Shown: positions 1 through 11,649 of the stretch, one piece after another
Layout of the letters: every line of letters starts with the position of its first letter
How positions within the stretch are numbered: position 1 is the stretch's first letter
Assembly: GCA_050084985.1 (NCBI GenBank)
Contig: JBITNC010000001.1
Span: forward strand, 110,918,001-110,982,000
Direction: 5' to 3'
DNA length: 64,000 nucleotides
Source: Nageia nagi
Lineage: Eukaryota; Pinophyta
Notes under the pieces: generated by a model
Told to the model about the DNA's origin: nothing
Database searches by the model: none
What the model saw: the letters and a program-made list of their open reading frames with translations, nothing else
Program-made: the position numbers and the translations under genes

Positions 1-560
1 GCCTCTGCCTGTCCATTACCTTGTGGATAATAAGGAGTGGAAAAACTTTGTTTAATCTTATACTTATCACATATTTGTTTTACATCCTTATTTTTAAAAA
101 ATTTTTCATTATCCATAATTAATTGATTTGGCACACCAAATCTACATATAATATAATTTTCTATAAAATTCATGATTCATGAACCAATTATGGAAGTCAT
201 GGGAATAGCCTCTACCCATTTGGTAAAATATTCAGTCGCTGTAATTATGAACTTATGTCCACCAGAAGATGTAGGTGTAATTTGTCCTATTAAATCTAAT
301 GCCCATTTAGAGAATGGCCAAAGTGATTGTATAGGATGCAGTTCTTGAGATGGTTGTGAAAATAAATGAGTGTATTGTTGACATTTAAAACATTTTTTAA
401 CATATTCACAACAATCTTTTTCCATAGTTGGCCAATAATACCCCATTCGTATTAATCATTTTACAATTGCAACACCATTAAAATGTCCTCCACATGTTCC
501 ATCATGGGCAGAAGATATAGCCTTTTTAACATCATTCCATTCAAGACATTTGAGTAAAAT
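1..560 (-). pseudogene. G1 integrase, N-terminal zinc domain and catalytic core (partial)
   Basis: Integrase joins retroelement cDNA to host DNA. The minus-strand translation shows the HHCC zinc module: His in SSAHDGTCGGHF near 500, then Cys pair in KKCFKCQQ near 390. The core follows with its first Asp in WALDLIG (about 300), second Asp in LIMDNE (about 110), and Glu in NGQAEA whose codon lies at 3-5, so the D,D,E triad is present. A stop interrupts the zinc module near 455 and a frameshift lies near 175. The C-terminal domain is off the left edge; the G2 copy keeps it. Confident family call; the gene is broken. Confidence 0.88.
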
Positions 561-629
561 ACCATTAAAATTTCATCGATGTAAAATGTCCCCTAATAAA
601 CAATATTTAGTTGCTTTAATTTTAAAAGC

Positions 630-1913
630 TCATCGTGCTGATTTATTAAGGTTTGCAGGAAGATTTCCAAATTTTAAAAAATCTGTCAATTCTTTGTACC
701 AATTATCTTTATCAGTTACGTCAATATTTAATATGCTTTTTCCTTCATCTTCCTGTTGTAATGATGATTGAGATAATTGAATTATTTCAACTTGGATTGA
801 ATATTTTTTAGGATCTTCTGGGATAAGAGATCCAATAGAAGCCATAGCATCTACAAATCTATTAGATGATCTTGGTGCCGCTTCTATACTAAATTGGTCA
901 AAAGATTTTAATAATTCTTCAACTAACGCTTTATACTTTTGAAGTAAAGGCTCTTTACATTGATAAATTCCTTTCACTTGATTTACGATAAGTAAAGAAT
1001 CTCCAATGAGCTTTATTCTTTTAAGTTTTAATTTAATAGTAGATTTTAATTCTAATATCAAAGCTTCATATTCCACATTATTATTAGTACAAGGAAATTT
1101 TAGTTTAAATGAATAAGGTATAGGGATACCTTGCAATGTTATGAATACAACACCTGCTCCACCACCTTGTTCACATCGAGAACCATCAAAGTGTATTGTC
1201 ATACCCCAATCATTTTCAGGTTCTACAGGTATTTCAATTTCATCTAATTGAAACACTCCATCATCGGGTAATTCAACGATAAGTGGTTTATCATCTTGCA
1301 ATGGGGCCTCAACGAGATAATCAGCAATGACTTGTCCTTTTATTGACTTTTGTCCAATAAAATGTAAATCAAATTCACTTAAGTGCATTATCCACTTTAT
1401 AGTTCTTGAATTTTGATAAGTTTTATTCATCATATATTTCAATGGATCTACTTTAGAAATGACATATGTTGTATGATTAAGCATATAATGTCGAAGTGTT
1501 TTAGTAGCAAAAATGACAGCTAGACATAATTTTTCCAAATATATATACTTAATCTCATAACTCACAAGTGTTCTACTCAGATAATATATAGCTTGTTCTT
1601 TATTGTGTTCATTCTTTTGAGCAAGCATTGTCCCTAAGGTAGTTTTAGTAGCTGAAATATATAACAAAAAGGGTACATCTTTTCTTGGTGGACTTAAGAC
1701 AGGAGGAGATAATAAATATCTTTTAATTTCATCGAATGCATCTTGTTGCTCTTTGCTCCAATGATATTCTATCTCCTTTTTTAATAACTTTGTAAATGGT
1801 TTACATTTATTAGAAAGTTGTGCTATGAATCTTCTAATGGCTTGTAACTTACCTTGTAGACTTTGTAGTTGTTTCAAATTTGCAGGAGGTGGCATATCCA
1901 CTACTGCCTTCAC
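630..1913 (-). pseudogene. G1 pol: RNase H followed by a second (archaeal-type) RNase H
   Basis: A 427-residue open stretch. Residues about 1-75 are the RT connection (HWSKEQQDAFDEIK). Residues about 80-200 are the usual Ty3 RNase H (LLYISATKTTLGTMLAQ, YLEKLCLAVIFATKTLRHYM). A linker is followed by a second RNase H fold at about 235-370. Its acidic residues are visible in HFDGSRCE, NNNVEYEALILEL, IGDSLLIV and SNRFVDAMAS, giving D-E-D-D. Two successive RNase H domains are the known hallmark of Tat elements; the second probably removes the RNA strand during cDNA synthesis. This is the best preserved pol segment of G1. Its stop at 630 precedes integrase by a short linker. Confidence 0.9.
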
Positions 1914-1937
1914 TTTACTAGGATCTATTTCAATTCC

Positions 1938-3162
1938 TCATCGAGACACAATAAATCCTAATAATTTTCCTGAAGTTACACCAAAAACACATTTTTTTGG
2001 ATTTAACCTTACTTGATGTTCTAATAATCTATCTAAGACTTTAATTATATCTTTTCCATGATCTACTCGATATTTAGATCTAACCAACAAATCATTGACA
2101 TAATCTTCTACTATGTCGTGCATATAGTCATGGAATATATGTCATAGCTCTTTGATACGTTGCCCCGGTGTTTTTCAATCCAAAAGGCATAACTTTATAA
2201 CAAAAGGTACCCCAAGGAGTTATAAAAGTCATTTTATGTTGATCTTCAGTAGCTATTTTTATTTGATTATAACCAGAAAACCCATCCATCAATGATAACA
2301 TATCATGTCCTGCTATTGAATCTACCAGATTGTCAATGCTAGGTAGTGGGAAATCATCTTTAGGACAAGCTTTGTTAAGATCATGAAAATCTGTGCATAT
2401 TCTTATTTTTCCACTTGGATATTTCACATGTACCATATTAGATATCCAATCTGAATAATATATAGGTTGTATAAATTTGGCTTCTAATAATTTTTGGAGT
2501 TCTTCTTTTACCATTAATGCTATAGTAGGATGCATCTTACGTAATTTTTGTTTAACAGGTTTAGCATCAGGCTTTAATGCTAAATTATGTACTACTAATT
2601 TAGGATCTATCCCAGGCATGTCTGCATATGACCATGTAAATACCTTTTCTCTTTCTTTTAATAAGGTTATAATTTTTTCTTGTTCATTTTTCATGAGGTT
2701 TTCTCCTAATTGAATAATTTTAGGATTTTGAGGATCATTACTAATATTTATTTCTAAAACCTTTTCAGTAAGCATATACGACCCTTCTTTTAATTGATTT
2801 GGTACTTGTATCCAGCCATTATCATTAACACTATATTCTTCATCGTATTCTTGAGTTTGTTCATTCGTGCATACTTGACTTTCATAGGAACCAAGTATGT
2901 GATCTACATTTTTGAATTCATGTACCGAAGGATTAGATGATATAAGAGAGAAATCAGTAATCATTTCATCTGTAGAGGTATTGGCTATTATTTTGATTAA
3001 ATTTTGATTTTCGTTAACTTCATCTATTCGTTCATTATTTTGATCTTCAATATCATTCTCTTTTATTGTAACCATATTTACCGATGGTATATATGCATAT
3101 GAAACGATGGATGATTCGACATTTTTATGTATTTTTTCTTGTATATATCTTGGTAAACCCAA
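1938..3162 (-). pseudogene. G1 reverse transcriptase (YVDD mutated to YVND)
   Basis: RT copies the element RNA into DNA. From the N-terminus: a variable linker, RQ-type palm entry (KPVKQKLRKMHP), fingers (KIRICTDFHDLNKACPKDDFPLP), SLMDGFSGYNQI with the first catalytic Asp, and MPFGLKNTGATYQRAM. After a frameshift near 2125 comes the box B/C strand DYVNDLLVRS. The canonical motif here is Y-V/I-D-D; G1 has Asn in place of the first Asp, a G-to-A change, while G2 keeps YVDD. The enzyme from this copy would therefore be dead even without the frameshift. Confidence 0.9.
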
Positions 3163-3468
3163 ATGACTCTAGAGTGACTCAATATTGTTAATAAAGAGCC
3201 TTTAGACACCTTCTAAGACATCCATTTCACTTAATTGTCCTTCACTTATATCAACAACTTCTTGTATTATGGATTTTTTCTCTAAGATTTCTTCGTTATA
3301 ATCCAAATTTTCTTCTTTTAAATTTCCTAATTTATCAATATTTTTATATCCATTCTTATAACCTAATCCACTTTTATCAGTGGGATCTTGGTATTGTAAT
3401 TCAATTATTTCTCGGGGGACCTTGTTCATATCGACCCAATCCTCGTCCTTGTCAATTGTATTTATCAA
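3163..3468 (-). pseudogene. G1 pol linker between protease and RT
   Basis: An acidic, low-complexity stretch (WVDMNKVPREIIELQYQDP, then an E/N-rich tail) joins protease to RT. No domain is recognised. The same linker is present in G2 at about 44110-44360. It is open for 88 residues but frameshifted at both ends relative to its neighbours. Confidence 0.6.
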
Positions 3469-4585
3469 AATAATTTGGAAAAAATGTTCTTGAACATGGT
3501 GATAAAAATTTCATATCATTAAAATATCCTTCATATATTTGATTGGATATTGTTGATATAGTATCTACTATTCCCGCATAAACAAACATTGTTTGATTAG
3601 GTATTTCACCTAAAGGTACTATTTGTCCAATCACACTAGGTGATTCAGATAATCTTCCCATTTCTTGTGATGAAGGTATACTAAATACCACATCATCTAC
3701 GTCATATTCTCCCATCCCTAAATTCATTAATTTAATCTTTACTAGATATACATTGGATGAGTTATTATTAGATGTAGTATTTATTTGTTTTGATGAAGAT
3801 GCTCCATGCTTTTCATCTAAAGTTTTAGCAACTTTTTCCCAAGTATCTTTATCTTGTATAACTATATCATTTTTTCCTTTTATAACTTTAGATTGATTCA
3901 TATTTTTGTTCATTAAGATAGTTGATAGATTGGGAGATGGTAATGTCACTTCACTTGTATCAAAAATTAAGTTACAATGTGAATAAGGATTTGGGTCTTT
4001 AAACACACAATGAACTTTATCTTTATAGATGTATTTTAAACATCCATGATAAGTTGATGGGACACATTGCATTTCTCTAATCCATGGATGTCCTAAAATA
4101 ACATTATATTGTATAATATTTCTTTCAATTATATGTAATAAAGTTTGAACGGTTTTAGCTCCTACTGTGATTGGCAGCACTATCGATCCCAAAGTTGAAC
4201 ACACTGCATCATTAAATGCCCTAATTTGCAAAGAAGGAGCTAAGATAAGTGATTCTGATAAATTCATCTTTTTATATGCAGCATCTAAAATTATATTTAT
4301 GGTTGAACCCTCATCTATTAAAATTCTTTTAAATAATTTTCCATCTACTTTACCAAATATATGTAAGGGTGGATCTAATCCATCTGGTCCATCATTATTT
4401 AATCTTTCTTTTTCATAAAAGGTGATACTAGGTTGTTGGGATATCTTCAAACTCTCGACTATTGAAATGAAATTATTAGGATTCCTAACATCCACTTGAA
4501 TTTCTTGTAAAATTTGATTCATGGCTTCCCTATAAATTTTAGACTGTTGTAATAATTCATATAAGGTCATCTTTACTGGAGACAT
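3452..4585 (-). pseudogene. G1 aspartic protease region
   Basis: The retropepsin-like protease releases gag and pol products. The open stretch begins MSPVKMTLYELLQQS and reaches the active-site region RILIDEGSTINIIL near residue 90. Downstream, VILGHPWIREMQCVPSTYHG matches the conserved G-R/H-PW-I segment before the C-terminal part. The active-site triplet is normally D-S/T/G-G; here it reads D-E-G, consistent with a G-to-A transition. The G2 copy also has Glu there, so either the shared parent carried it or both decayed alike. The C-terminal 200 residues are a tail of unknown role. Confidence 0.82.
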
Positions 4586-4599
4586 TTTTAATTGTCATT

Positions 4600-7351
4600 G
4601 AAGAGCACCTTTTATCAAAACTTTAGGTTGCTACGGAGGAAGTATAGGTTGTATATTAATTGGGTTTGATATCGATTGATTTTTTCAAGAATTATCCTAT
4701 TTATTCTGATATTATTATGCTCTTGTGGCTATACCAATCATATGTATTGAATCATCTATAGTTCCTATAAATGGTATATCCTTATTATCCCATGTATAGT
4801 TCAATTGATTTGGGATAGTTGCCACATTATTAGCCTGATGTGAAGGTAAGGGGTTTTGATATATCCCTAAATTTTGATTTGAAGGCACAATAGGATTATC
4901 CACATCTATCTTTCAACTATCTATCAAGTCTTGAATCTTATGCTGTAAAGTGCAATATTTATTTGTATTATGTCCCTTTTGTCTATGATAAGCACAAAAT
5001 TCATTCTCCTTATACCATTTACTTTCTTTAGCATTAGGATTTTCAGGCCTTATATCAGGTAATGTAATCATACCATTATCACATAATTTTTTAAGTATTT
5101 TGGCTAATGGTTCTAATAATGGGGTAAATTCTTAGTTTAAGTCCTTTTAGTTTAGTTCAGCATTCTTCTATTTTTGAAGAAGGACCATAATTTTCTGTCG
5201 TAGTTATTTGATTATTTTGTGGTTGTTTACTAATGTTCTCATTTTGATTACCTTTTTTGTATTCTTTTTTCTTGAGTTTTAGCTCTCCATATTGAATTTT
5301 AACTCTTTCTATAACTACTGCCTGAGCAATAGCTTCTTCAAAATTTTTATGTTGTTGAATTTGGAGAACACTAGCTATTGGTCTTAAACAGCTTTGGCTA
5401 AATAATTTAACCAATTCTTCTTATGGTATTGTATAAGGCATACTAGTGAGTATAGCCCACCATCTTGAGATGTAATCTTGTATAGTTTCATCAGGAAATT
5501 GTTGCAATCTCGTAAGATCAGTAATTGAAGATCTTTCTTTAATATTGATTCTAAAATGTTCAAGAAATTGATTAGCCAATTTTTCAAATGTATATAAACT
5601 ATGCATAGGTAAACTGTTATACCAATCCAAAGCTTGGCCTGCGAGTGTCATAGGAAATATACGTAACATTAATGAATCATCATTGGCTATCTGATAACTA
5701 GAAAATGTAAATTTCCTCAAATGTTCTTTGGGGTCTTATCTTCCTTTAAATGGCTCTATTTTAGGAAATTCAAACCTATATGGTAGTTTCTTTTTTGGAA
5801 CACTTGGATGAATAGGCTCATTGCAAATATTCTTGTAATTTAACTTTTGAAGTCCTTGAACATTCATTTCTTGATTTATAAAATCCTTCATAAAGTTTTC
5901 TAATTCTTTATTGATTCTATGACCTTGAGTGTGCCTATGATATCTCTGAGTATTTGGATCCTTTTCTGAAATTGATCTTGAAATGTAAGACTCATAGTCA
6001 GAAGGAATTTCTGATGGTGGTGGAGGTAATATTTTAAGAGGTGAATGTCATCGCAGAATAGGGATTCTAGGAGGTTTTTGGGATATCCCTTTTTCATGTA
6101 GATCTTTTCCCTTATAATCAGGTTGTGTTGTTTGATTTTGGGTTTGTTCAACCCAACTTTTAATAGAATCTCACTTTTATTTATCATATAATTTTTGAAG
6201 TTCTAATTCCTTATCCATTTCCTTTTGTAATAAAATGGTTGTCTCTCTATCCAGCGCTTCTTATTTATCTAAATAAGGATCTCAATATCTTTGTATTTGA
6301 CCTCCTTCAGGAGTTTCTAGTTTCAAATTCCTTATTTTTTGATATTCATCCCACTGTTTTTGTTTTTCTTTCTCCATACGTAGATATTTTTCCCTTTTTA
6401 TTTTTTCATTTTCTAATTCTTTAAGTTGTAATTCTTGTAAACGAAGTTGCTTTTCATATTCTTTATGAAGTCTTTTCTTTTCTTGTTCCAAGAACTCATT
6501 TCTTTCTTTCTTTGCTTGTTCCTGTTCTATGAATTTTTTTTATCTCTAAGAAATTTATCTTCCATTTCTTTTAATTTATCCTCTTGTTCTTGCAATTTAA
6601 TAAATTCATTGGCTTTTCTTTTTTCTTCCTCTAGAATATATTGCATGTCTGTAGCCCTTTTAATATTCTCAGCATATACTTCCGTGAATCTTTTACCAGC
6701 TATTATTTTATATAATTATCATTTTTGTAGTTCTTCATAAGAAGGTATCTCTTCTATTTTAAACTTAGATATCCTTCTATTTAATCCTTCTTTTATGGAA
6801 TAAGATTTTTCCATTTGTTTTATTGATGCTTCCTTTCTTCCTAATTCAAAAGAAATAGAAGATCCCTCCTTCTGAATTGAAGAACTGACTCTTCGACCAT
6901 CTAATAATTGATGACTGATTCTTTCATATTTAATTTTATATGGCTCAGTCTCTTGTACCGCTATGGTTCCGGCCTGAGATTTAGCCTCGTCAATTTCTAG
7001 TTTATCAAGCTTTTGTTCTATTTTTTCTACATCTCCCGATAAACTAAAAGATGTCTTAGGAATACCCCTATGATTAGCTAGGCAACAATGAATTTCAATC
7101 AATTCTTCATCTAACACTTGCATTCTATTCCTTGCGATAGGATTATCTATAATTTGTCTTTGTGATCTAGATTGATTATAACCATAATCACCATCTTTAC
7201 CTACATAATGAACTATCCATGAATCTGATTCATCTAAAGAAGGTGGCTTCCTTGAAAACTCAATTAGATCCATATCATCTGGATCTATTTCTTCTATATT
7301 AAATGGGTGTCCTTGTATTTTCTTAGCAGTCATACTTCTAGTTTGAACCAT
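4600..7351 (-). pseudogene. G1 gag polyprotein
   Basis: Gag forms the particle that packages element RNA. The start is ATG at 7351 (MVQTRSMTAKK). Segments in order: an N-terminal acidic region (6719-7351); a long K/E/Q-rich coiled coil (about 6180-6710, for example EQEKKRLHKEYEKQLRLQEL); a linker with PPPPSE (about 6000); the capsid-like domain (about 5400-5780) with LAGQALDWYNSLP and F-P-D-E-T-I-QDYISRW; and a basic nucleocapsid part (5157-5414) with a single CxxH-GH-C knuckle near 4920-5000. At least five stops or frameshifts interrupt it. The long coiled coil before the capsid is unusual among plant gag proteins and is shared with G2. Confidence 0.85.
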
Positions 7352-9138
7352 TTTTAGATATTATAAACAAACATCGTAAACAAGAAATTCTATTTTTATC
7401 TTTTAGATTATATTTTCGAGAAAACAATTTAATGCACAAACAACTTATATGCAAACCTACTTTTAATGATGTGCTTATCTTTTTTAACTTTTTTGCATAT
7501 TTTTAATGTCTAAATTAAATGAACGATATGGGTTGTTTATTTTTAATCTTTTTAATTTTCCTAGTTTGTTTTGACTAGTCAAGTGTTAAACAAGGTAGGT
7601 TGGGTAATTCTAACATTTGCAAGTTTCTATGGCTTTTGGCTTGGTTCTAGATGAGTCTCCTTTTTTAACTCCTACCTAAAGGAAAGTTACCTTGGTCATC
7701 ACTTCCAAGTGTAACTGGCTCTATGGTTTCAAGTGCATTATGCCGATGGTTACAAAGAAGTAAGAATTAACGGTTGGTAGTGACATCCAACTCGTTAATG
7801 TTCAATTATTTCTTAAGGCCTTATGAAATGCATTTAAACAAGTAAGATACATTTATGCATACTACCCTCCCAAACATTCATGTCCATTTACTTATCCTAA
7901 TCTTAATGTGATGCAATCAAAGTTTATTTTAAGTGAGTCTTAACCTTAATAAACCCCGTTGTTCTTTTTAATTATAATGTGATTCATTATCCAACCTATT
8001 AATGATGTTCATTAACTCCTTCCAGCTATGGAAGTATTATGTGTGATAAATTCCCTCTTCTTAATAGTCACATATCTCTTCGACCTCCAATGAAGTGGTA
8101 AGAGCAGACTTGGTAAGAAGCTGTTAAGTGTAGATAAATTAATTAAGTGAGGTTCAATTACTTCTCCAAGAGTCACATATCCCTTCAACCTCCAATGGAG
8201 TGGTAAGGGCAAACATCTTTAAGAGTTTTAATGTGAAGTATATTTCCAAAAATGAAATGTGAATAAATTTTACCTCTTTCACTTAACTTATTTCTGATCA
8301 CTTAAGATTGCATAAAGCACAAAAGTGAGAGCATACTTTGTCAAGTGAAAGTACTTAAGGTATTCGAATCCCCCCAATTCATTAACTTTTTAATATGATT
8401 TATACTACCCAAAAACCCAATTTATTTACCTTAGGTTCATTCCAAATTAAGTGTGATTCATTCACTCCTTCCAAAAATATTAAATGTAGTAAATTACCTC
8501 CTCTTACTAGTCACATATCCCTTCGACCTCCAATGGAGTGGTAAGGGCAGACTTGGTAAGAGGTGATTATATGTAGATAAATTAACCAAATTAATGATAA
8601 TGTGAATACAAAAGAAAAGAATAATTAATTACCCCTTCTTATCAGGTCTATTCTGGTCACCTTAGATCGCACAAAGCGCAAAGGGAGAGCATAATTAGAC
8701 AAGATAAAAAGTATTTAATGTATACGTACCCTATACCCAAAACATGAAAAATAAATACATAACATTATACATAAAATAAATTAATAAAAAATGCATTTAA
8801 CCTTTTCACTACCCATTTCCTAAATGCACTCTAAGCAGAGAGATCACACATAGTTTTATCAACTATCATTTTAAATAGATAATTACACTTACTATATTTA
8901 GATCAGATTAGAAAACATACCCATTTTTCAGAGATCGTTGACGATTTCACAGCGATTGTTGCCGATTATAGGACGATCATTGATAATTCTGAGAATATAG
9001 AAAATAAAAACACAGCAACAAATCAAATAGATTAAGTTAGTATGTGATTCCACAAAATGCAAACAGATTTAAAAATAAAACCAACAATATGCAATTGATC
9101 CTATTTTTGCTTCAATTTTCTAAAATGCATGCAACAAG
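7352..9138 (-). other. G1 5' leader, non-coding
   Basis: Untranslated leader between PBS and gag. It contains no open frame of note. A block of about 340 bp is tandemly duplicated, and a 44-bp module occurs three times (separate entry). It matches the G2 leader from 7352 to about 8855; beyond that, toward the LTR, similarity drops sharply. The segment 8925-9000 carries several ATCG-type short palindromes. Confidence 0.7.
8066..8552 (-). repeat. Three copies of a 44-bp palindrome-containing leader module in G1
   Basis: Near-identical modules lie at 8066-8110, 8171-8214 and 8509-8552. On the plus strand each reads AGTCACATAT, then CTTCRACCTCCAATGRAGTGG, then TAAGGGCAGAC. The core CTCCAATGGAG is self-complementary apart from its centre and could form a hairpin or a loop-loop contact in RNA. 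The same three modules occur in G2 at 49044-49087, 49145-49188 and 49494-49537. Confidence 0.85.
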
Positions 9139-9158
9139 GGGCCCTCCTTGTAGCGCCA
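9139..9158 (-). other. G1 primer binding site
   Basis: Minus strand TGGCGCTACAAGGAGGGCCC starts with the TGG expected to pair with a tRNA CCA end, three bases inside the LTR boundary at 9162. The same 20-mer with a few changes occupies the same place in G2. I could not assign the donor tRNA. Confidence 0.75.
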
Positions 9159-9161
9159 GAT

Positions 9162-10295
9162 TGTGTATATCAAATTATGAACCTAAAATGCAATTTAGAC
9201 AGATAAATTATTCAACATAATTAATCATGAACATATTCGACAATACACATCAATAATAATAATGATATTATATTCTAAAAATATTTGAATACAAAAAATG
9301 AGTTTTTATTAATCTATCTTAATCAGAATCGATAGTGATCATTATGGATCAGTAACGATCAATAATGGATCGGTAATAATCAGTGCAGATCGGTAACGAT
9401 TGAAGCACAACTCTACATTCTCTATGCCATCATTTTGCTCATTGTAAACTTTTTTGCCTCTGTTATCGATCTGGTGAATCATCATCGATCGATCTTTGAA
9501 TCACCGATGATCAGATCTATAAGCACTGAATTAATCTTTTCATAGAATTTTAAAATGTTTTTGTCTATTCCTTATTGTTCTCTTTCATGCTCACTTTCAT
9601 CATTCTTTTTCTGTATTGACCCTGTACATAGAAAATAAATGAAGCATCAAAAGCATACCTCCTCATACATATTAATCAACAAATGAATAACATAATATGT
9701 AAATATAATTGATATGAGATTTGCTATTAATCAAGCTTACAACCTTTTGCTAATAATCTCCTAATTTGATTTTAGTAGAGCTTTGCTACAGTAAGATTAG
9801 GTCCATTTGTTCACCTACAGAGCTTTAATTTATAAGCTTCAAGGTTTGTTATTCATTTGTTTTGGCATCACAAGATTCCAAGTAACCTCCCGAACTAAAT
9901 TTTGAGGTGTTATTATCTTCCATCTGTATCCATGATTACAAATTGTATGTATTAGGCTATTCTAGGCTTAGATTTGTTTGTTGCTTAACTATTTAGGGAT
10001 CGTCAACGATCCTGAGAGATCGTCGACGATCGTATTGGATCATCGCTGATCGCTTTGCAATTTTAGACTAATATTAGAATGGTCGCTCTGTGGTCATTTT
10101 TTAAAGACAAGGGTCGTATGACCACTTATTTTATATATGCTCAGAAAGATTTATCTGATAATATAATTTTAAAGCCTATTAAATGCTTTTATAAGGAATT
10201 ATAATTATTTCAATGTGATATATATTAGAAAAATACTTACTTTATTTATTTATTTATTAATAAATTAAAGATAGGGTTTATTTTGAGTGTCTACA
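9162..10295 (-). repeat. G1 5' LTR, about 1134 bp
   Basis: The plus strand begins TGTGTATATC next to the PBS spacer and ends GAGTGTCTACA, so the element reads TGTAGACACTC...ACA, with the TG...CA ends of LTRs. The first 200 bp in element orientation (10090-10295) are distantly similar to the G2 LTR (TGACCACTTATTTT, TTATGATTATTTCAAT-like words). The rest is different. The LTR is rich in ATCG/CGAT words, including ATCGTCGACGAT near 10020. Promoter elements were not resolved. Confidence 0.75.
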
Positions 10296-10417
10296 CTTGG
10301 AAATTTAAAAGATAGGAAAAGAAACCATCAACTATGAGAATGATTGCAACAGTTACAATAGTGAAAGAAACACCTTATCCAACCAAGCAAAAAACTCCTT
10401 AAGTATACACCAAGATT

Positions 10418-10705
10418 ATGAAATACCATGATAAGTTGTTACAATCATTGCTACAAAAGGGTTTGATTCAACAACCATTCATGAACCAAAAAGCCACTAA
10501 AACTGTAGGAGGATTTTATGGATATCATAGAGTTCATGGACATAAAACATATGAATGCAAGAATTTCAAATATGACATCCAAGATTTGGTGGATAAGAAA
10601 GCAATATCATTTGAAAAACAAGAAGAAGAGAAAAAGACTCTTGTGAATGTAGATAATGAAAAATTAGGGATTTTTAAGAACCCCATGCCACAACATAATG
10701 TATGA
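10418..10705 (+). pseudogene. Plus-strand gag nucleocapsid fragment
   Basis: A 95-residue frame carries GFYGYHRVHGHKTYECKNFK followed by YDIQDLVDKKAI. This matches the single zinc knuckle and IQDLI-type helix of Ty3/gypsy gag (C-x2-H-GH-x4-C); the first Cys is replaced by Tyr. It continues into IFKNPMPQHNV, like the segment after the knuckle in G1 and G2. No capsid domain or pol follows on this strand. It is a remnant of a plus-oriented element distinct from G1. Confidence 0.7.
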
Positions 10706-11556
10706 ATATTATATACATAAGGAAATATGATGAAATAACCCACTACCATAGGGGAACAACAAGAAAAACAATGAAATGAAACCAATAGCAATGGGGGCAT
10801 GTCCCTCTGGTTACATCATTTGGTAGACATGCATGATCTAACTAAAACTAATGGAACTAACAATAAGATAGATGAACTAATTGATAGCATGATATAGAAA
10901 ATAAGGGATTATATTAGAATCATAACAAGAGCATTGGAACTCCATTTTTTTTAGGATTGGACCACCTATAGTCCTCTTTCATAGCTATATTCTAAAAGTT
11001 AATGATTACCCTTTTGTGTGGAGTTTTAGCTCCTAGGTCATGATATCCTTGTAGGCTTATTAGTGTAGAGTTTTAGATCTCATAAATATATATCAAAAAT
11101 AATAAAGTAAATACATAAAGGTCATATTTTATAATTATCATAAAAAGGTTCATATTGTATAAAATCTTAGCATGACTGAGTGATCATCATGTGTTTAGAG
11201 CTATTACCTCCTAGTAGGACCTCCTCCCATTACACTAGAATTAGTAACCTAGCTAGAACCACTACCCCCACACCTAGCCTTGTATTTTTGAGCCCTTGAT
11301 TTCTCTTCACCCACATATCTCTCAACCTTATGTAGCTACTCATAGAGATCTTAGATTTACACATTCACTCTTTGTAGGTTCTGGTCTAGACTAGCATAGT
11401 CTACTTCTCTGTATCATAGTTGGCCATGTAGCTCTTTGATTTTAGCATCATTTTATTTTATGGGCCTATGTAATTGAACCTCATCTAGTTTAGGATCCTC
11501 ATTAGCTATAGATAACATGGAAATCATATATCAGTATTGCATGCATTTACAAATAA

Positions 11557-11560
<4 letters not shown>

Positions 11561-11628
<68 letters not shown>
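11561..11628. repeat. (AT)n microsatellite
   Basis: An uninterrupted run of AT dinucleotides of about 67 bp. Confidence 0.98.
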
Positions 11629-11632
<4 letters not shown>

Positions 11633-11649
11633 AGATAAAAAGAATAAAT

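Larger units (their letters stand above)
1..10295 (-). mobile_element. Element G1: Tat-lineage Ty3/gypsy LTR retrotransposon, 3' end outside the window
   Basis: Read on the minus strand the order is 5' LTR (9162-10295), PBS (9139-9158), a leader of about 1.8 kb, gag (from 7351), protease, reverse transcriptase, RNase H, a second RNase H, and integrase running off the left edge. RT-RNase H-second RNase H-integrase is the order known for the Tat lineage. The internal region is closely similar to element G2 at 40377-49810, but the LTR and the LTR-proximal 300 bp differ. Position 1 corresponds to about 40937 in G2. Many in-frame stops and frameshifts make it non-autonomous. The duplicated target site cannot be tested because the 3' LTR is off the window; the bases after the 5' LTR are CTTGG. 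Confidence 0.9.

Noticed and set aside
8066-8552. CRISPR array
   Set aside because: Only three copies with unequal spacing in a plant retroelement leader; the copies are duplicated leader modules.
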